Source: Flavipsychrobacter stenotrophus
GTDB lineage: Bacteria; Bacteroidota; Bacteroidia; Chitinophagales; Chitinophagaceae
Assembly: GCA_947371715.1 (NCBI GenBank)
Contig: CANBQQ010000014.1
Location: 1 to 18,768 of the forward strand
DNA: 18,768 nucleotides
Reading direction: 5' to 3'
Made by a program: the position numbers and the translations under genes
Part shown: in pieces, positions 1 through 8,032 of the stretch
Numbering within the stretch: the stretch's first letter is position 1
Layout of the letters: each line of letters starts with the position of its first letter
The notes under the pieces: generated by a model
What the model was told of the DNA's origin: nothing
The model's input: only the letters and a program-made list of their open reading frames with translations
Databases searched by the model: none

Positions 1-2016
1 CTGGCAGCGGTAAGTGTTGGGGGGTACGAGGTAACCACGGCATTCAGAAATCCGGGTAGTGCGGTAGCAGGTGCGGCTGAGGGCAATGCAATTGCTGCAG
101 GCGTAGTGGCTAAGAGCGCTGTGCCGGCAACTAATAATATTGCTACCAACGTAGCTGACAACAGCCACAATACTGTTGCAGATCATGCAGGTCATAAGTC
201 GGGAACAGCTATCGGTAATCACCATGTAGCATCTTCGGCCTTGGAAGTTACTGTAGAGCATGGTGCGGTCAATAACGATATGATAACCCATATGCACAGC
301 AATGATCATTTTGCTTCTTCGGGTACCTCATCTGTTCCACACAGTGGCCAGCACTACAAAACTTCGGGTTCAGCTCATATTGCCGGTGGTAAGTTGGCCG
401 GCAATACATCCGCTAGTACTTCTACTGCAAATAATTCACCTAAAAAATCTGATAATCAATTAGTTACTGCAAATTCTACTGTTGCAAAGAGTAACAGTCC
501 TGCTATTGCTACTGCAATGGATAATGCTGTAGCATCTGTAGCTACAGATAATAGCCCTATAAAGGCGCTTCCTAAAAATGACCACATGATCGATCATGGT
601 CATGGTACTGCATATGTGAGCAGTCTGAATAAAATACCCCTGAGTGCGGCTACCAATAAGCCGGCTACTATTGTTCCGGTAAAGCCTGCTGCGGTAACCC
701 CCGTAGTGGCTAACAATACTACAACAGCTCCGGCAGTGGCACGTGCGCCAATGGTAGTAAAGCCTATACCGGGCAAGAGAGTAATATCTCGTGTTGTTGT
801 GCAGAAGACAAGAGTTAATGGTGCATCTGAAGGCAGAATTGAAACCCGCATAGACACTATATCTATTAACCGTATAACCATGGAGCTGAACAAGGCGAAA
901 GAGCCTGCTGTTACAGCAAGTGTGGCAACAACGGGCACTAGCTCAGCTGATCAGGCAAATAACAACAATAATACTGTTGCCAATAAGACTACAGGTAGCA
1001 AGACTACCGGTAATAAACCAACCGGAAATAAGTCTGGTAATGGGCAATCAGTTAATACCTATGCCGCACAAAATAACACCACTGCCGGTGTAGCTGCTAA
1101 TACTACAAATAACAAGCAGGCCGGTAATGCAGGTTCAAATACTGCGGAAAATAATGCTGATAATCAGGTAAATACGGCTGATCTTGCTGCTTCGGCAAAT
1201 GGAGATATTCAGGCAAATGCTGACATCACACCTAATGCGGCATTGTCTACGCCTACAGCACCTCCGCCTGTAGAAAAACCTGCAGTTGCTAAAAAGAAAC
1301 ACGGATCTAACATAGCTGAGAGCCTCAGCAACATGTTCAATGAAGTGAAGTACAAGTTGGGCGGTGCTCAATTTGCTCCGGGACTTACTGCCGGTATCAA
1401 TGGTACCTTTTTTGGTCCCAACAGCTTCAAGGGCTTCCAGTTTGGTTTTACCGGTTCCTTTGAGCTGGACGACAAATGGAGCTTTATGGGTGAGCTGAAG
1501 TACTTCCACCGTATGAATAACGACTACTCAATGGATGTTACTTACAACAAGTATCGCCCTATAAGTTCAGGTGGTTATTATAAAGATTCTACGCTGGTAA
1601 GCTATGGTTTCTCTACATTGCACAGTTTCGAATTACCTATTACAATGAGGTACACGGCTGCTAAATTCAGCTTCTTCCTTGGTGGTAACTTCCTGTATAC
1701 ATTGTCAGTTAACACGGGTGGTGCAGAGCAATTGGTAGATCCTACTACCTTACCTGTTGTAGCTACAAACACTGCTAACACCACACCTTCTATCAAGGAA
1801 AGCGATTTTGGTGCTCGTTTTGGAGTAGGGTACACATGCGGTATGGCCTATAGGGTATCACCAAATGTTATGCTTGATCTCCGCAATGTGCAGACAGTGT
1901 GGGACAATGCTAAAGTTGGCGGATCACAAGCGGTTTCCAGCCAATTGTACAAAAGCCCGTCACTACAGTTCTCCCTGTTCTACCGCTTAGGCGCAGGCAA
2001 GAGAGCTGAAGATTAA
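1..2016 (+). CDS. Outer-membrane beta-barrel protein with long His-rich, low-complexity linker (5' partial)
   Basis: The reading frame is open from base 1 without a stop, so this is the 3' part of a longer gene; the GTG at 106 is only an internal codon. The visible 671 residues fall into parts. Residues 1-35 may follow a membrane segment lying outside the window. Residues about 36-430 are rich in Ala, Asn, Thr, Ser and Val and look disordered. Within them are 15 His between residues 56 and 201 (for example HMHSNDH and DHGHG), a more ordered stretch near 250-300 (RVISRVVVQKTRVNG), and degenerate five-residue repeats (NKTTG, SKTTG, NKPTG). Residues about 434-671 alternate aromatic and polar residues as in a small outer-membrane beta-barrel and end in FSLFYRLGAGKRAED. 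The barrel call rests on pattern only. Function is unknown; a surface or envelope-spanning structural role is an inference. A terminator follows 25 bp downstream. Confidence 0.75.
   Translation: MAAVSVGGYEVTTAFRNPGSAVAGAAEGNAIAAGVVAKSAVPATNNIATNVADNSHNTVADHAGHKSGTAIGNHHVASSALEVTVEHGAVNNDMITHMHSNDHFASSGTSSVPHSGQHYKTSGSAHIAGGKLAGNTSASTSTANNSPKKSDNQLVTANSTVAKSNSPAIATAMDNAVASVATDNSPIKALPKNDHMIDHGHGTAYVSSLNKIPLSAATNKPATIVPVKPAAVTPVVANNTTTAPAVARAPMVVKPIPGKRVISRVVVQKTRVNGASEGRIETRIDTISINRITMELNKAKEPAVTASVATTGTSSADQANNNNNTVANKTTGSKTTGNKPTGNKSGNGQSVNTYAAQNNTTAGVAANTTNNKQAGNAGSNTAENNADNQVNTADLAASANGDIQANADITPNAALSTPTAPPPVEKPAVAKKKHGSNIAESLSNMFNEVKYKLGGAQFAPGLTAGINGTFFGPNSFKGFQFGFTGSFELDDKWSFMGELKYFHRMNNDYSMDVTYNKYRPISSGGYYKDSTLVSYGFSTLHSFELPITMRYTAAKFSFFLGGNFLYTLSVNTGGAEQLVDPTTLPVVATNTANTTPSIKESDFGARFGVGYTCGMAYRVSPNVMLDLRNVQTVWDNAKVGGSQAVSSQLYKSPSLQFSLFYRLGAGKRAED
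982..1038 (+). repeat. Degenerate 15-bp coding repeats (five-residue NKTTG-like units)
   Basis: Inside the linker of the barrel protein, consecutive 15-base units encode NKTTG, SKTTG, NKPTG and then a partial NKSG. The DNA copies have diverged at several positions, so this is an old in-frame expansion within a disordered region and not a slippage-prone perfect repeat. Confidence 0.7.
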
Positions 2017-2041
2017 TAGATGATCTGAATGAAATATAAAC

Positions 2042-2080
2042 AAACATCCCGCTTCTTTTGGAGCGGGATGTTTTGGTTTA
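2042..2080 (+). terminator. Rho-independent terminator after the barrel gene
   Basis: Bases 2042-2053 (AAACATCCCGCT) pair perfectly with 2062-2073 (AGCGGGATGTTT), a 12-bp stem around an 8-base loop, followed by TGGTTTA. It lies 25 bp after the barrel stop codon. The opposite strand also gives a T-rich flank, so it may stop minus-strand transcription coming from the GT9 gene about 180 bp away. Confidence 0.85.
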
Positions 2081-2255
2081 TAAGATTCTTTACTATTTCT
2101 TGTATTATACCATTCGATCGTTAAAAAGAGGCGCGTTTATAATTGGTTGCGAACCTACTGCTCGCATGTTGGATGTTGGTTGGTATACTACAAACCTTTT
2201 GCACCTAACGGCGCAATGACGTGTTACCGCACCCAATTTTAACATGTGATCGGTA

Positions 2256-3284
2256 TTATTTTTTCAGGGCCAGTACTGCAATGTTCCATTGCTTAACCAC
2301 CTGTTCACTTACCAGGTTCATATCCAGGTCATTCATACATTTAAAGTGCTTTTTGGGGCACTTGTTGTAGCCAATTTTGCTGCACGGGTGGCAGCCCAAT
2401 GACTTATTTTCAATGATAACCGACTGCGGCGCTATTCTATCTTTCAGGTTATTAAACCCATAGTAAGGGAACATGCCCATCTCCGGCGATGTATTGCCCC
2501 ACAAGGATATGATCGGTTTCTGATAGGCTGCTGCAATATGCATAAGGCCGGTATCATTGCTTACAATTACCAGTGCATGCTTTACCAGTTCAGCCGATTC
2601 GTTCAGGTTGAATTTACCGCAGGAATTATAGATTTTAATAGGGTCTTGTTCTGCTATTAGCTGACCTTCCTCCCTGTCTTCAGGTCCGCCCAGGAGTATA
2701 ACAGGGTAGGGGACCGTAGCGCAGAATTTCTTCCACTGTTCTACAGGTAATTTTTTGGTATTAAATGAACCACCTATTACGCAACCTACATATCCACCCC
2801 AGTGGCCCATTGGGATGTCGTCGTTGCTGAGTTTAGCGGTTTCAGGTGTGAAGTGATCCAGTCCCTTACCATCATTATGCACCTTTATTTCAGCAGCCGG
2901 TTCAAAATAGCGCTCCACAATGCTTTTGTCGGGCATCAGGTCTATTTTGAAATTGGTGAGCAACCACTTTTGAATATTGAGTTTGGGGTACGCTTCAGAC
3001 GGCACATCCAGTGCTCTTTTTACTTTAGTTGTGCGCAGGTTCTTATGCAGATCTATGACAAAATCAAAGTCCTCAGTTTTCAATTCTTCAATGGCAGCAT
3101 TCAGGTCGTCGCTGAAAAGATGGAGCTTATCAATGTATGGATTATGCGCCAGTATTGGTTGGAAAGCAGCTTTGGTAAGGTAATGTACCTTTACCTCGGG
3201 GTGCTGTTGCTTCAGGCATCGTACAACCGGGGTTGTCAATACAATATCGCCAATAGAGGAAAAACGGATAATGAGAACCTTCAT
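2256..3284 (-). CDS. Heptosyltransferase-like glycosyltransferase, family GT9
   Basis: This 342-residue protein matches the GT9 (ADP-heptose:LPS heptosyltransferase) pattern. The N-terminus MKVLIIRFSSIGDIVLTTPV is the usual opening with a helix cap; VIDLHKNLRT is at residues 76-85, PVILLGGPEDREEG at 194-207, and the nucleotide-sugar-binding segment VSNDTGLMHIAAA is at 241-253. Enzymes of this family add a heptose or related sugar to the lipid A core or another surface glycan on the cytoplasmic side of the inner membrane. No transmembrane segment is seen. A C-terminal cluster of four Cys (298, 301, 309, 316) in CHPCSKIGYNKCPKKHFKC could bind a metal or form disulfides. The start is ATG. It follows the LysM gene by 61 bp on the same strand and may share its transcript. 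The donor and acceptor cannot be read from sequence; family assignment is firm. Confidence 0.88.
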   Translation of the reverse strand: MKVLIIRFSSIGDIVLTTPVVRCLKQQHPEVKVHYLTKAAFQPILAHNPYIDKLHLFSDDLNAAIEELKTEDFDFVIDLHKNLRTTKVKRALDVPSEAYPKLNIQKWLLTNFKIDLMPDKSIVERYFEPAAEIKVHNDGKGLDHFTPETAKLSNDDIPMGHWGGYVGCVIGGSFNTKKLPVEQWKKFCATVPYPVILLGGPEDREEGQLIAEQDPIKIYNSCGKFNLNESAELVKHALVIVSNDTGLMHIAAAYQKPIISLWGNTSPEMGMFPYYGFNNLKDRIAPQSVIIENKSLGCHPCSKIGYNKCPKKHFKCMNDLDMNLVSEQVVKQWNIAVLALKK

Positions 3285-3316
3285 TAATAAAGCCTGGAGT
3301 TAATGATGCAAACCTG

Positions 3317-3338
3317 GAACCTGCCCTATCGCGGGTTC
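3317..3338. repeat. Short inverted repeat between the LysM and GT9 genes
   Basis: GAACCTGC at 3317-3324 can pair with GCGGGTTC at 3331-3338 (8 bp including one G-T wobble) around a six-base loop. No T-run follows on either strand, so it is not an obvious terminator. It could attenuate read-through or stabilise mRNA between the two genes, or be chance. Confidence 0.4.
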
Positions 3339-3345
3339 AGCAATA

Positions 3346-4206
3346 TTAGTTAGGGAAATAAGTGAGCTCGCACCATGCCCTGTCTTCAGTAATGCCCAAT
3401 GCTTCTTTTGCTGCATTGCTGATGCCTATTACGGCATTAGCATACTGCTTGGTATCGGGAACAGGTCCCAGTACTTTTGCATAGATCGTCTTGCCGGTAC
3501 CAGGGTTGGTTACTTTTATTACTGCTCCTCGTGGCGTAGTGCTGTGGAATGCGAAATATATTTTGTTACTGCCTGCTTTCTCAAAAAATACTGCAGTGCC
3601 TTTTTCGTTAAGCACGTTAGTTCCGTTTCTGGTCTGCACATTATAAATACTGTCTAATTCTCCAAACGCATGCCTTCCGGTATCAGTATTTACTACACGT
3701 CCTCTTCTTGAAGGGTATGCAATACCATCATTCATTGTTGTACTATCTTTCTGAATGATCTTAAGCCAGCCAATAAACACGTTCTGACCTTGTTTAAGGT
3801 TATTACCACGCATATTATTCCATTGCACAATGTCCTGCTTCTTTACTCCTGCATACATACTTACCAGCGCAAGGTCGTCCTTTTCTCCTACATGAAAGTA
3901 AAGCTCCTGCTGATTATCCATTCCCGACCTTTCTTTACTAGCGGTAAAGTTTTCCGGGGAAACAGGTATGTATAGTGTTGTGCCTACCGGTAACTTCTTT
4001 CTGCCATCAACCATGCTAAGGCTCTCTATCTTTTCCTGAGACGCATAATAGCGATTAGCTATCATTGCAACGCTTTCTCCCGCTTTCAATCGGTAGGTGA
4101 TAACGAGACCCGCACCTTTTCTGCCCGCAATAATACTGTCAGAAACCTGGGCAATTGATTGAACACCAATCAATGAGCATATAAATAAAATTAAATATTT
4201 CAACAT
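3346..4206 (-). CDS. Secreted LysM protein with RlpA-like double-psi beta-barrel domain
   Basis: I chose the ATG at 4206 because the longer frame begins with TTG at 4236 and only the shorter product opens with a signal peptide (MLKYLILFICSLIGVQSIAQ). The mature protein has two LysM-like repeats: residues about 38-83 (YRLKAGESVAMIANRYY to LYIPV) and 103-148 (YFHVGEKDDLALVSMYAGV to VFIGWLK). LysM modules bind peptidoglycan N-acetylglucosamine. Residues about 198-283 resemble an RlpA-type double-psi beta-barrel: GTAVFFEK, PRGAVIKVTNPGTGKTIYAK, and ANAVIGISNAAKEALGI align well with that fold. The DRGP-like motif that carries the catalytic Asp of lytic transglycosylase RlpA is LGPVP here, so enzymatic activity is doubtful. 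Likely a periplasmic cell-wall-binding protein. A TAAATTTG box at 4215-4222 lies just upstream of the ATG but lacks a well-spaced partner. Neighbours are an rRNA methyltransferase and a glycosyltransferase. Confidence 0.82.
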   Translation of the reverse strand: MLKYLILFICSLIGVQSIAQVSDSIIAGRKGAGLVITYRLKAGESVAMIANRYYASQEKIESLSMVDGRKKLPVGTTLYIPVSPENFTASKERSGMDNQQELYFHVGEKDDLALVSMYAGVKKQDIVQWNNMRGNNLKQGQNVFIGWLKIIQKDSTTMNDGIAYPSRRGRVVNTDTGRHAFGELDSIYNVQTRNGTNVLNEKGTAVFFEKAGSNKIYFAFHSTTPRGAVIKVTNPGTGKTIYAKVLGPVPDTKQYANAVIGISNAAKEALGITEDRAWCELTYFPN

Positions 4207-4269
4207 ATAGACTGCAAATTTACGAGTAAAATACAAAATCCATGCCCTTTTTGCATGTCGTATCCTATA

Positions 4270-5628
4270 TTAAGTTTCGGGTATGTCCATTCGTATGCGC
4301 CAATTCTTTGGGAGGTGGTTATTGGCGCGGTTCTGCAACGATTTTATCCAACCTAATCCCAGGTTGTTAAATTTAATTATTTGCCAGCCCCTTGCCGAAC
4401 TGTCAAGATTCATATCCTCTCTTTTAAGGAATTTCAGGGCCTGTTCACGGTTCACGTCAATGGAGGGTAATGCTGTAGAAGCATCAACGCTCAATGCTAC
4501 ATCGTGCGCAGGTATCCAGTCTTTGGCAGATGGTGCACCTAATGGCAGTCCTGCTCTACGGAAATAGAACATCTTTTGTAGCAGCTGCCAGTCGCCTTCA
4601 TGTGCAGCGGCGATAACATTGTAATTTTCTTTGTCCGGTTGTATGTACTGTATATTATCTCTTGAAAGCAGATGTCCGGCCTGTTGCTTTATCTTGCTCA
4701 TGTCTGCGGCTTTCGCACGACGTAGAAAAAGAGTTGCCGGGCTTTCTTTCTTTCGTATCGCTGATATGAAAAAGCCTTCTCCTTTTGCCTTTCCCGGGAA
4801 AAAGCGGTAGCCATGCATTTTGTGTTTTGTCGATTGTGTTTCAACGATTCCCCATTGGTCTTTTATACTTACAGGCACACTTTCTGCTTTGTATTCATCG
4901 GCTATCCAGTCAAGAATATCTTCATCTTCCTGTGGAGAGAAAGAGCAGGTTGCGTATATAATGATGCCGTTTTCTTTCAATGCCGGCCATACGTCGGCCA
5001 GTATTCTTTGCTGGCGGGCGCTGCAAAGGTCTACATTAGCTTCGGTCCAATCTCGCAGTGCGTTCTGGTCTTTTCTGAATAGGCCCGATCCACTACAAGG
5101 TGCATCAATTACTATCACATCAAAATAGCCTCCGAGTTTCGTAAAATCCCTGGGGTCATTACAAGTGACCCAATTATTAGTATATCCCCACCTAACAATG
5201 TTTTCTTCGAGGATCGTTGCTCTCGACCGGATTACTTCATTTGAGATAAGCAGGCTGTCGTTGGTAAGCAATGAAGCTATCAGAGTTGACTTACCTCCCG
5301 GTGCTGCACACAGGTCAAGTACCCGCAAACCTTCGGTTTGCGGTACCGCACTATTCCATATATGTTCCAGGAACATTGAAGATGCTTCCTGTACATAATA
5401 AGCCCCTCCATGAAAGGCGGGATCTAAAGTGAACACCGGTCTTTGTGACAGGTAAATACCTCCGGTACTCCAGGGTATAGATTCACCTGTAATGTCGGTT
5501 CCTGTTTTCTTTATCGGGTGTAATCGTACAGAAGTAGAGAAGGGCTCTTCATGGGCCTTTTGAAAAGAAGGTTCATCAAAGCCTTCTATATTACGTAAGT
5601 CTTTAAGTAGCGGATCTGGTAATTTCAA
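4270..5628 (-). CDS. rsmF: rRNA (cytosine-C5) methyltransferase, RsmF/NOL1-NOP2-Sun family
   Basis: The 452-residue product carries the signature of S-adenosylmethionine-dependent RNA m5C methyltransferases: motif I VLDLCAAPGGKS at residues 103-114, motif IV DAPCSGSG at 175-182 with Cys178 (product release), and motif VI ATCSFSPQED at 226-235 with Cys228 (the attacking nucleophile). The length and the C-terminal part, which resembles the RsmF_B/PUA-like region, fit E. coli RsmF (479 residues), which methylates C1407 of 16S rRNA. The exact target is inferred, not shown. The start must be TTG at 5626-5628: an in-frame TAA lies 9 bp upstream at 5638-5640 and no ATG lies between. The conserved N-terminal LPDPLLKDLRNIEGF begins directly after it. 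The gene starts 49 bp after the GT39 stop and probably shares its transcript. Confidence 0.88.
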   Translation of the reverse strand: MKLPDPLLKDLRNIEGFDEPSFQKAHEEPFSTSVRLHPIKKTGTDITGESIPWSTGGIYLSQRPVFTLDPAFHGGAYYVQEASSMFLEHIWNSAVPQTEGLRVLDLCAAPGGKSTLIASLLTNDSLLISNEVIRSRATILEENIVRWGYTNNWVTCNDPRDFTKLGGYFDVIVIDAPCSGSGLFRKDQNALRDWTEANVDLCSARQQRILADVWPALKENGIIIYATCSFSPQEDEDILDWIADEYKAESVPVSIKDQWGIVETQSTKHKMHGYRFFPGKAKGEGFFISAIRKKESPATLFLRRAKAADMSKIKQQAGHLLSRDNIQYIQPDKENYNVIAAAHEGDWQLLQKMFYFRRAGLPLGAPSAKDWIPAHDVALSVDASTALPSIDVNREQALKFLKREDMNLDSSARGWQIIKFNNLGLGWIKSLQNRANNHLPKNWRIRMDIPET

Positions 5629-5677
5629 TATCGTTAATTAAGGTCCGAAATTAATGAATCGGACAACAAACTTTTTC

Positions 5678-7786
5678 TTATTGTGGTTTGGGCGGGCTTT
5701 GCCTTTGCGCCATCAATACCTGCCTCATAATGTCTTTTGCAGCACTTTCTTTAGGCATTAAAGTCATCGCCCTGTTCAGGTGATCAATACTCACTTTCCA
5801 CTCAGATTTATTGGCATAGGCTATACCCAGTGCGCAATAAGCATTGTAATCGAGCAGCGGCGACAAGTGATATTCCAAGCATTTTTTTGCCAGTTTTATT
5901 GCCTCGTCGTTCTTATTCAACGATCCTTTAGCTACAGCCATATAAGCATACAGGCCTACGTTGTCGTCTTTCGTTGTCTTTATGTAAGCCATATAGAGTG
6001 AATCGGCCTCCTTATGATGTGCCACCTTAAGTGCCAGCGCAGCCTTCCAGTCTAGTCTGGCTGAATCTTTAAGAATTACTGTTACCGGTACATCATCAAT
6101 GTTCTCTGAGTACGCATAAGGCGGCGGAAAATAATTCTCCAGATAGTCGGGTTTTACAAATAGAGAATTGAATACACCATAGGTCCAGTAGTTGGAATTG
6201 CGCATGGTGTAGCCAGACTGAACGACTTTTATTTTTGCTTTGGGATAGTGTCTGTTGATATAATATTTCACGAAAGCGCTGGCATTTGTTGCTATTGATA
6301 CTGTGTCTTTAGACTGCTCAATAGGTTCGTTCAACATCATTTTGTCAACAGCTTTGCGCATAGTAATTTCCCAGTAGTCGTTGTCATAAGCATAAAATGC
6401 CTTATTAAAGCTGCCAACAAACTCATTGAAATAGGTGTACTCGTAGGGATGGTTCTTTATACACCATACTAGTGGTTTAAACATACCCAATATGCATAGT
6501 GCAACGAAAGCGATCTGAAATGCAGGCTTTTTAAGAAATTTTGATATTTCGCTGAGCCCTATTCCGGCAATTAGGCATATGCCAGGGTAGATGAACAGAA
6601 AGTGCCTCCAGCCAGAGTAGAGCGCAGCATGACTGGCAATAGCATATATAACAGGGAAGAATGTGGCAACTAACAACAATAAACCAACTTTCCAGTCATA
6701 CTCTCTCATTCTCTTTATAAAGAGTGCGGCACCAACAAGTATACTTAATAGTATAAATATAGGGATGGTGACCAACATGAACTTAGGAATATAACCCATA
6801 GGTACATGAAGCGAGTTGATTGCATTGCCCTCAAAATTGATATTCACTTTCATCGGGAACTTGCTGGATATACCCAATGCGTTGAAGAAATTTTTCACAG
6901 GACTCATCAGCAGGTAGGGCCATGTGAGGACAACCAGCAGGAAGCCGCCACCACCTATGGTGAGATATTTGATCAAAACATTTTTGCTGTTTTTCAGTGT
7001 GTTGCTCAATAGTTCTTTATTGACCAGCAGGTATAAAACAGTGAACAGGCCCAGGTATGCGATCAGCAATACGCCCACTATACGGGTATTGGTAGCAAAT
7101 GCAAAGGATACTGTCAATCCAAGAGTGGTTTTCCATGTGGGGTTGGGTAGTTGTTCCATGAACTCGATCATGAAATATATGGCAGCTATATATCCCGCGC
7201 AGAAGGGAATGTCTTTTGTGTTGAATAAAATATGCCCGAAAAAGGATGGGGTGAGGAAGAGGAGCCAGGAGGTAAAAAGCGCCGCCCGCCAACCTGCTAT
7301 CTTTCGGGCTGTAAGGCCTGCAAAAAATATGGCAAGGATGCCAAATATCTGGTTAATGAAGTGACGGGAATCAAACTCATGCATGCCTTTGTCCATGCCA
7401 CTTACCTTATTAACACCGGTAGCAATGATCTCAAAGGCGCTGCCATAGTACTTAAGCAGTGAATCCACTTCTGCACCTTCCTTTTTAGTGCCCATGAAAC
7501 TCTTGTCCTTGCCTCCGGTCATATAGTAAGCATAGTTAGCCTTACCATAGTTATTCATGTCCATTTCATCGCAATGGAAACCGATATTAAAACCGCTTAT
7601 CCATACGGTTAGCAACATGCCGACAATAGAAAAGAGGAATATATTTCTGAGTGTGTTATCCGAGATAAGTGTTTTGTTGCGTTCAGGCTGAACTGCAGTT
7701 ACAGGCGCCTGCTCTCTAACGGGAGTTTGTTTTTCCTGAGTGTCTTTATGGTTAGGTGTGGGTCCTTGTGGTTGTTTTTTTTTCAT
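5678..7786 (-). CDS. GT39-type (PMT_2) membrane glycosyltransferase with C-terminal TPR-like tail
   Basis: A 702-residue integral membrane protein. A polar, basic cytoplasmic N-terminus (about 45 residues) leads into a first membrane helix, then a loop with an acidic DEMD motif (73-76), the place where GT-C glycosyltransferases hold their catalytic acid. NTKDIP at 189-194 is typical of the PMT_2 group. About ten further hydrophobic segments follow up to residue about 430. A soluble region comes next, and residues about 590-690 look like TPR helices (LYAYMAVAKGSLNKNDEAIK; ALGIAYANKSEWKVSIDHLN). Such enzymes move a sugar from a polyprenyl-phosphate donor to a lipid, glycan or protein on the periplasmic face. 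The acceptor is unknown; TPR tails usually mediate protein contacts. ATG start. This is the first gene of a four-gene minus-strand run. A possible promoter lies at 7836-7867. Confidence 0.8.
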   Translation of the reverse strand: MKKKQPQGPTPNHKDTQEKQTPVREQAPVTAVQPERNKTLISDNTLRNIFLFSIVGMLLTVWISGFNIGFHCDEMDMNNYGKANYAYYMTGGKDKSFMGTKKEGAEVDSLLKYYGSAFEIIATGVNKVSGMDKGMHEFDSRHFINQIFGILAIFFAGLTARKIAGWRAALFTSWLLFLTPSFFGHILFNTKDIPFCAGYIAAIYFMIEFMEQLPNPTWKTTLGLTVSFAFATNTRIVGVLLIAYLGLFTVLYLLVNKELLSNTLKNSKNVLIKYLTIGGGGFLLVVLTWPYLLMSPVKNFFNALGISSKFPMKVNINFEGNAINSLHVPMGYIPKFMLVTIPIFILLSILVGAALFIKRMREYDWKVGLLLLVATFFPVIYAIASHAALYSGWRHFLFIYPGICLIAGIGLSEISKFLKKPAFQIAFVALCILGMFKPLVWCIKNHPYEYTYFNEFVGSFNKAFYAYDNDYWEITMRKAVDKMMLNEPIEQSKDTVSIATNASAFVKYYINRHYPKAKIKVVQSGYTMRNSNYWTYGVFNSLFVKPDYLENYFPPPYAYSENIDDVPVTVILKDSARLDWKAALALKVAHHKEADSLYMAYIKTTKDDNVGLYAYMAVAKGSLNKNDEAIKLAKKCLEYHLSPLLDYNAYCALGIAYANKSEWKVSIDHLNRAMTLMPKESAAKDIMRQVLMAQRQSPPKPQ

Positions 7787-7835
7787 AACGGGATATAAAA
7801 AGCTCCTTTATTACATGGGTGATATTAAAGTAAGG

Positions 7836-7867
7836 CAATTATAATTCAATTGTGCTGACTATGCAAA
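7836..7867 (-). promoter_or_regulatory. Possible Bacteroidota-type promoter for the GT39 cluster
   Basis: Read on the minus strand, TTTG (7867-7864) is followed after 20 bases by TATAATTG (7843-7836), one mismatch from TAnnTTTG. It lies about 50 bp upstream of the GT39 ATG. AT-rich sequence gives such matches by chance, so the call is weak. Confidence 0.3.
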
Positions 7868-7977
7868 TATCTGTAGTTTATTTGTTCATTAATATGCCGA
7901 CCAGAATCGCCATGTAGTTGTTTGTAAGTAAGACGCATCTTTCCCTGCAGGTGTTAGGGTATCAGAAAGAAAGAAGC

Positions 7978-8011
7978 AAAAAAATACCCTGCACTCATCG
8001 AGCGCAGGGTA
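7978..8011 (-). terminator. Rho-independent terminator after hppA
   Basis: On the minus strand TACCCTGCGCTC (8011-8000) pairs with GAGTGCAGGGTA (7996-7985), a 12-bp stem with one G-U pair and a three-base loop, followed by seven T residues (7984-7978). It lies 21 bp past the hppA stop and separates hppA from the GT39 cluster. Confidence 0.92.
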
Positions 8012-8032
8012 CAGTATGAATAAAAAAATCAA

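Noticed and set aside
106..2016. GTG at 106 as the start of the barrel protein
   Set aside because: The frame stays open to base 1, no signal peptide follows the GTG, and the composition is continuous across it.
2081..2255. Small gene or RNA between the barrel gene and GT9
   Set aside because: No frame with a plausible start and length was seen and no stable hairpin beyond the terminator; I see nothing further in it.
4207..4236. TTG start giving ten extra residues to the LysM protein
   Set aside because: It would put a basic stretch ahead of the signal peptide; the ATG at 4206 gives a normal signal sequence.
6806..7462. Plus-strand frames opposite the GT39 gene
   Set aside because: They are antisense shadows of a well-supported membrane protein, have no recognisable domains and overlap one another.
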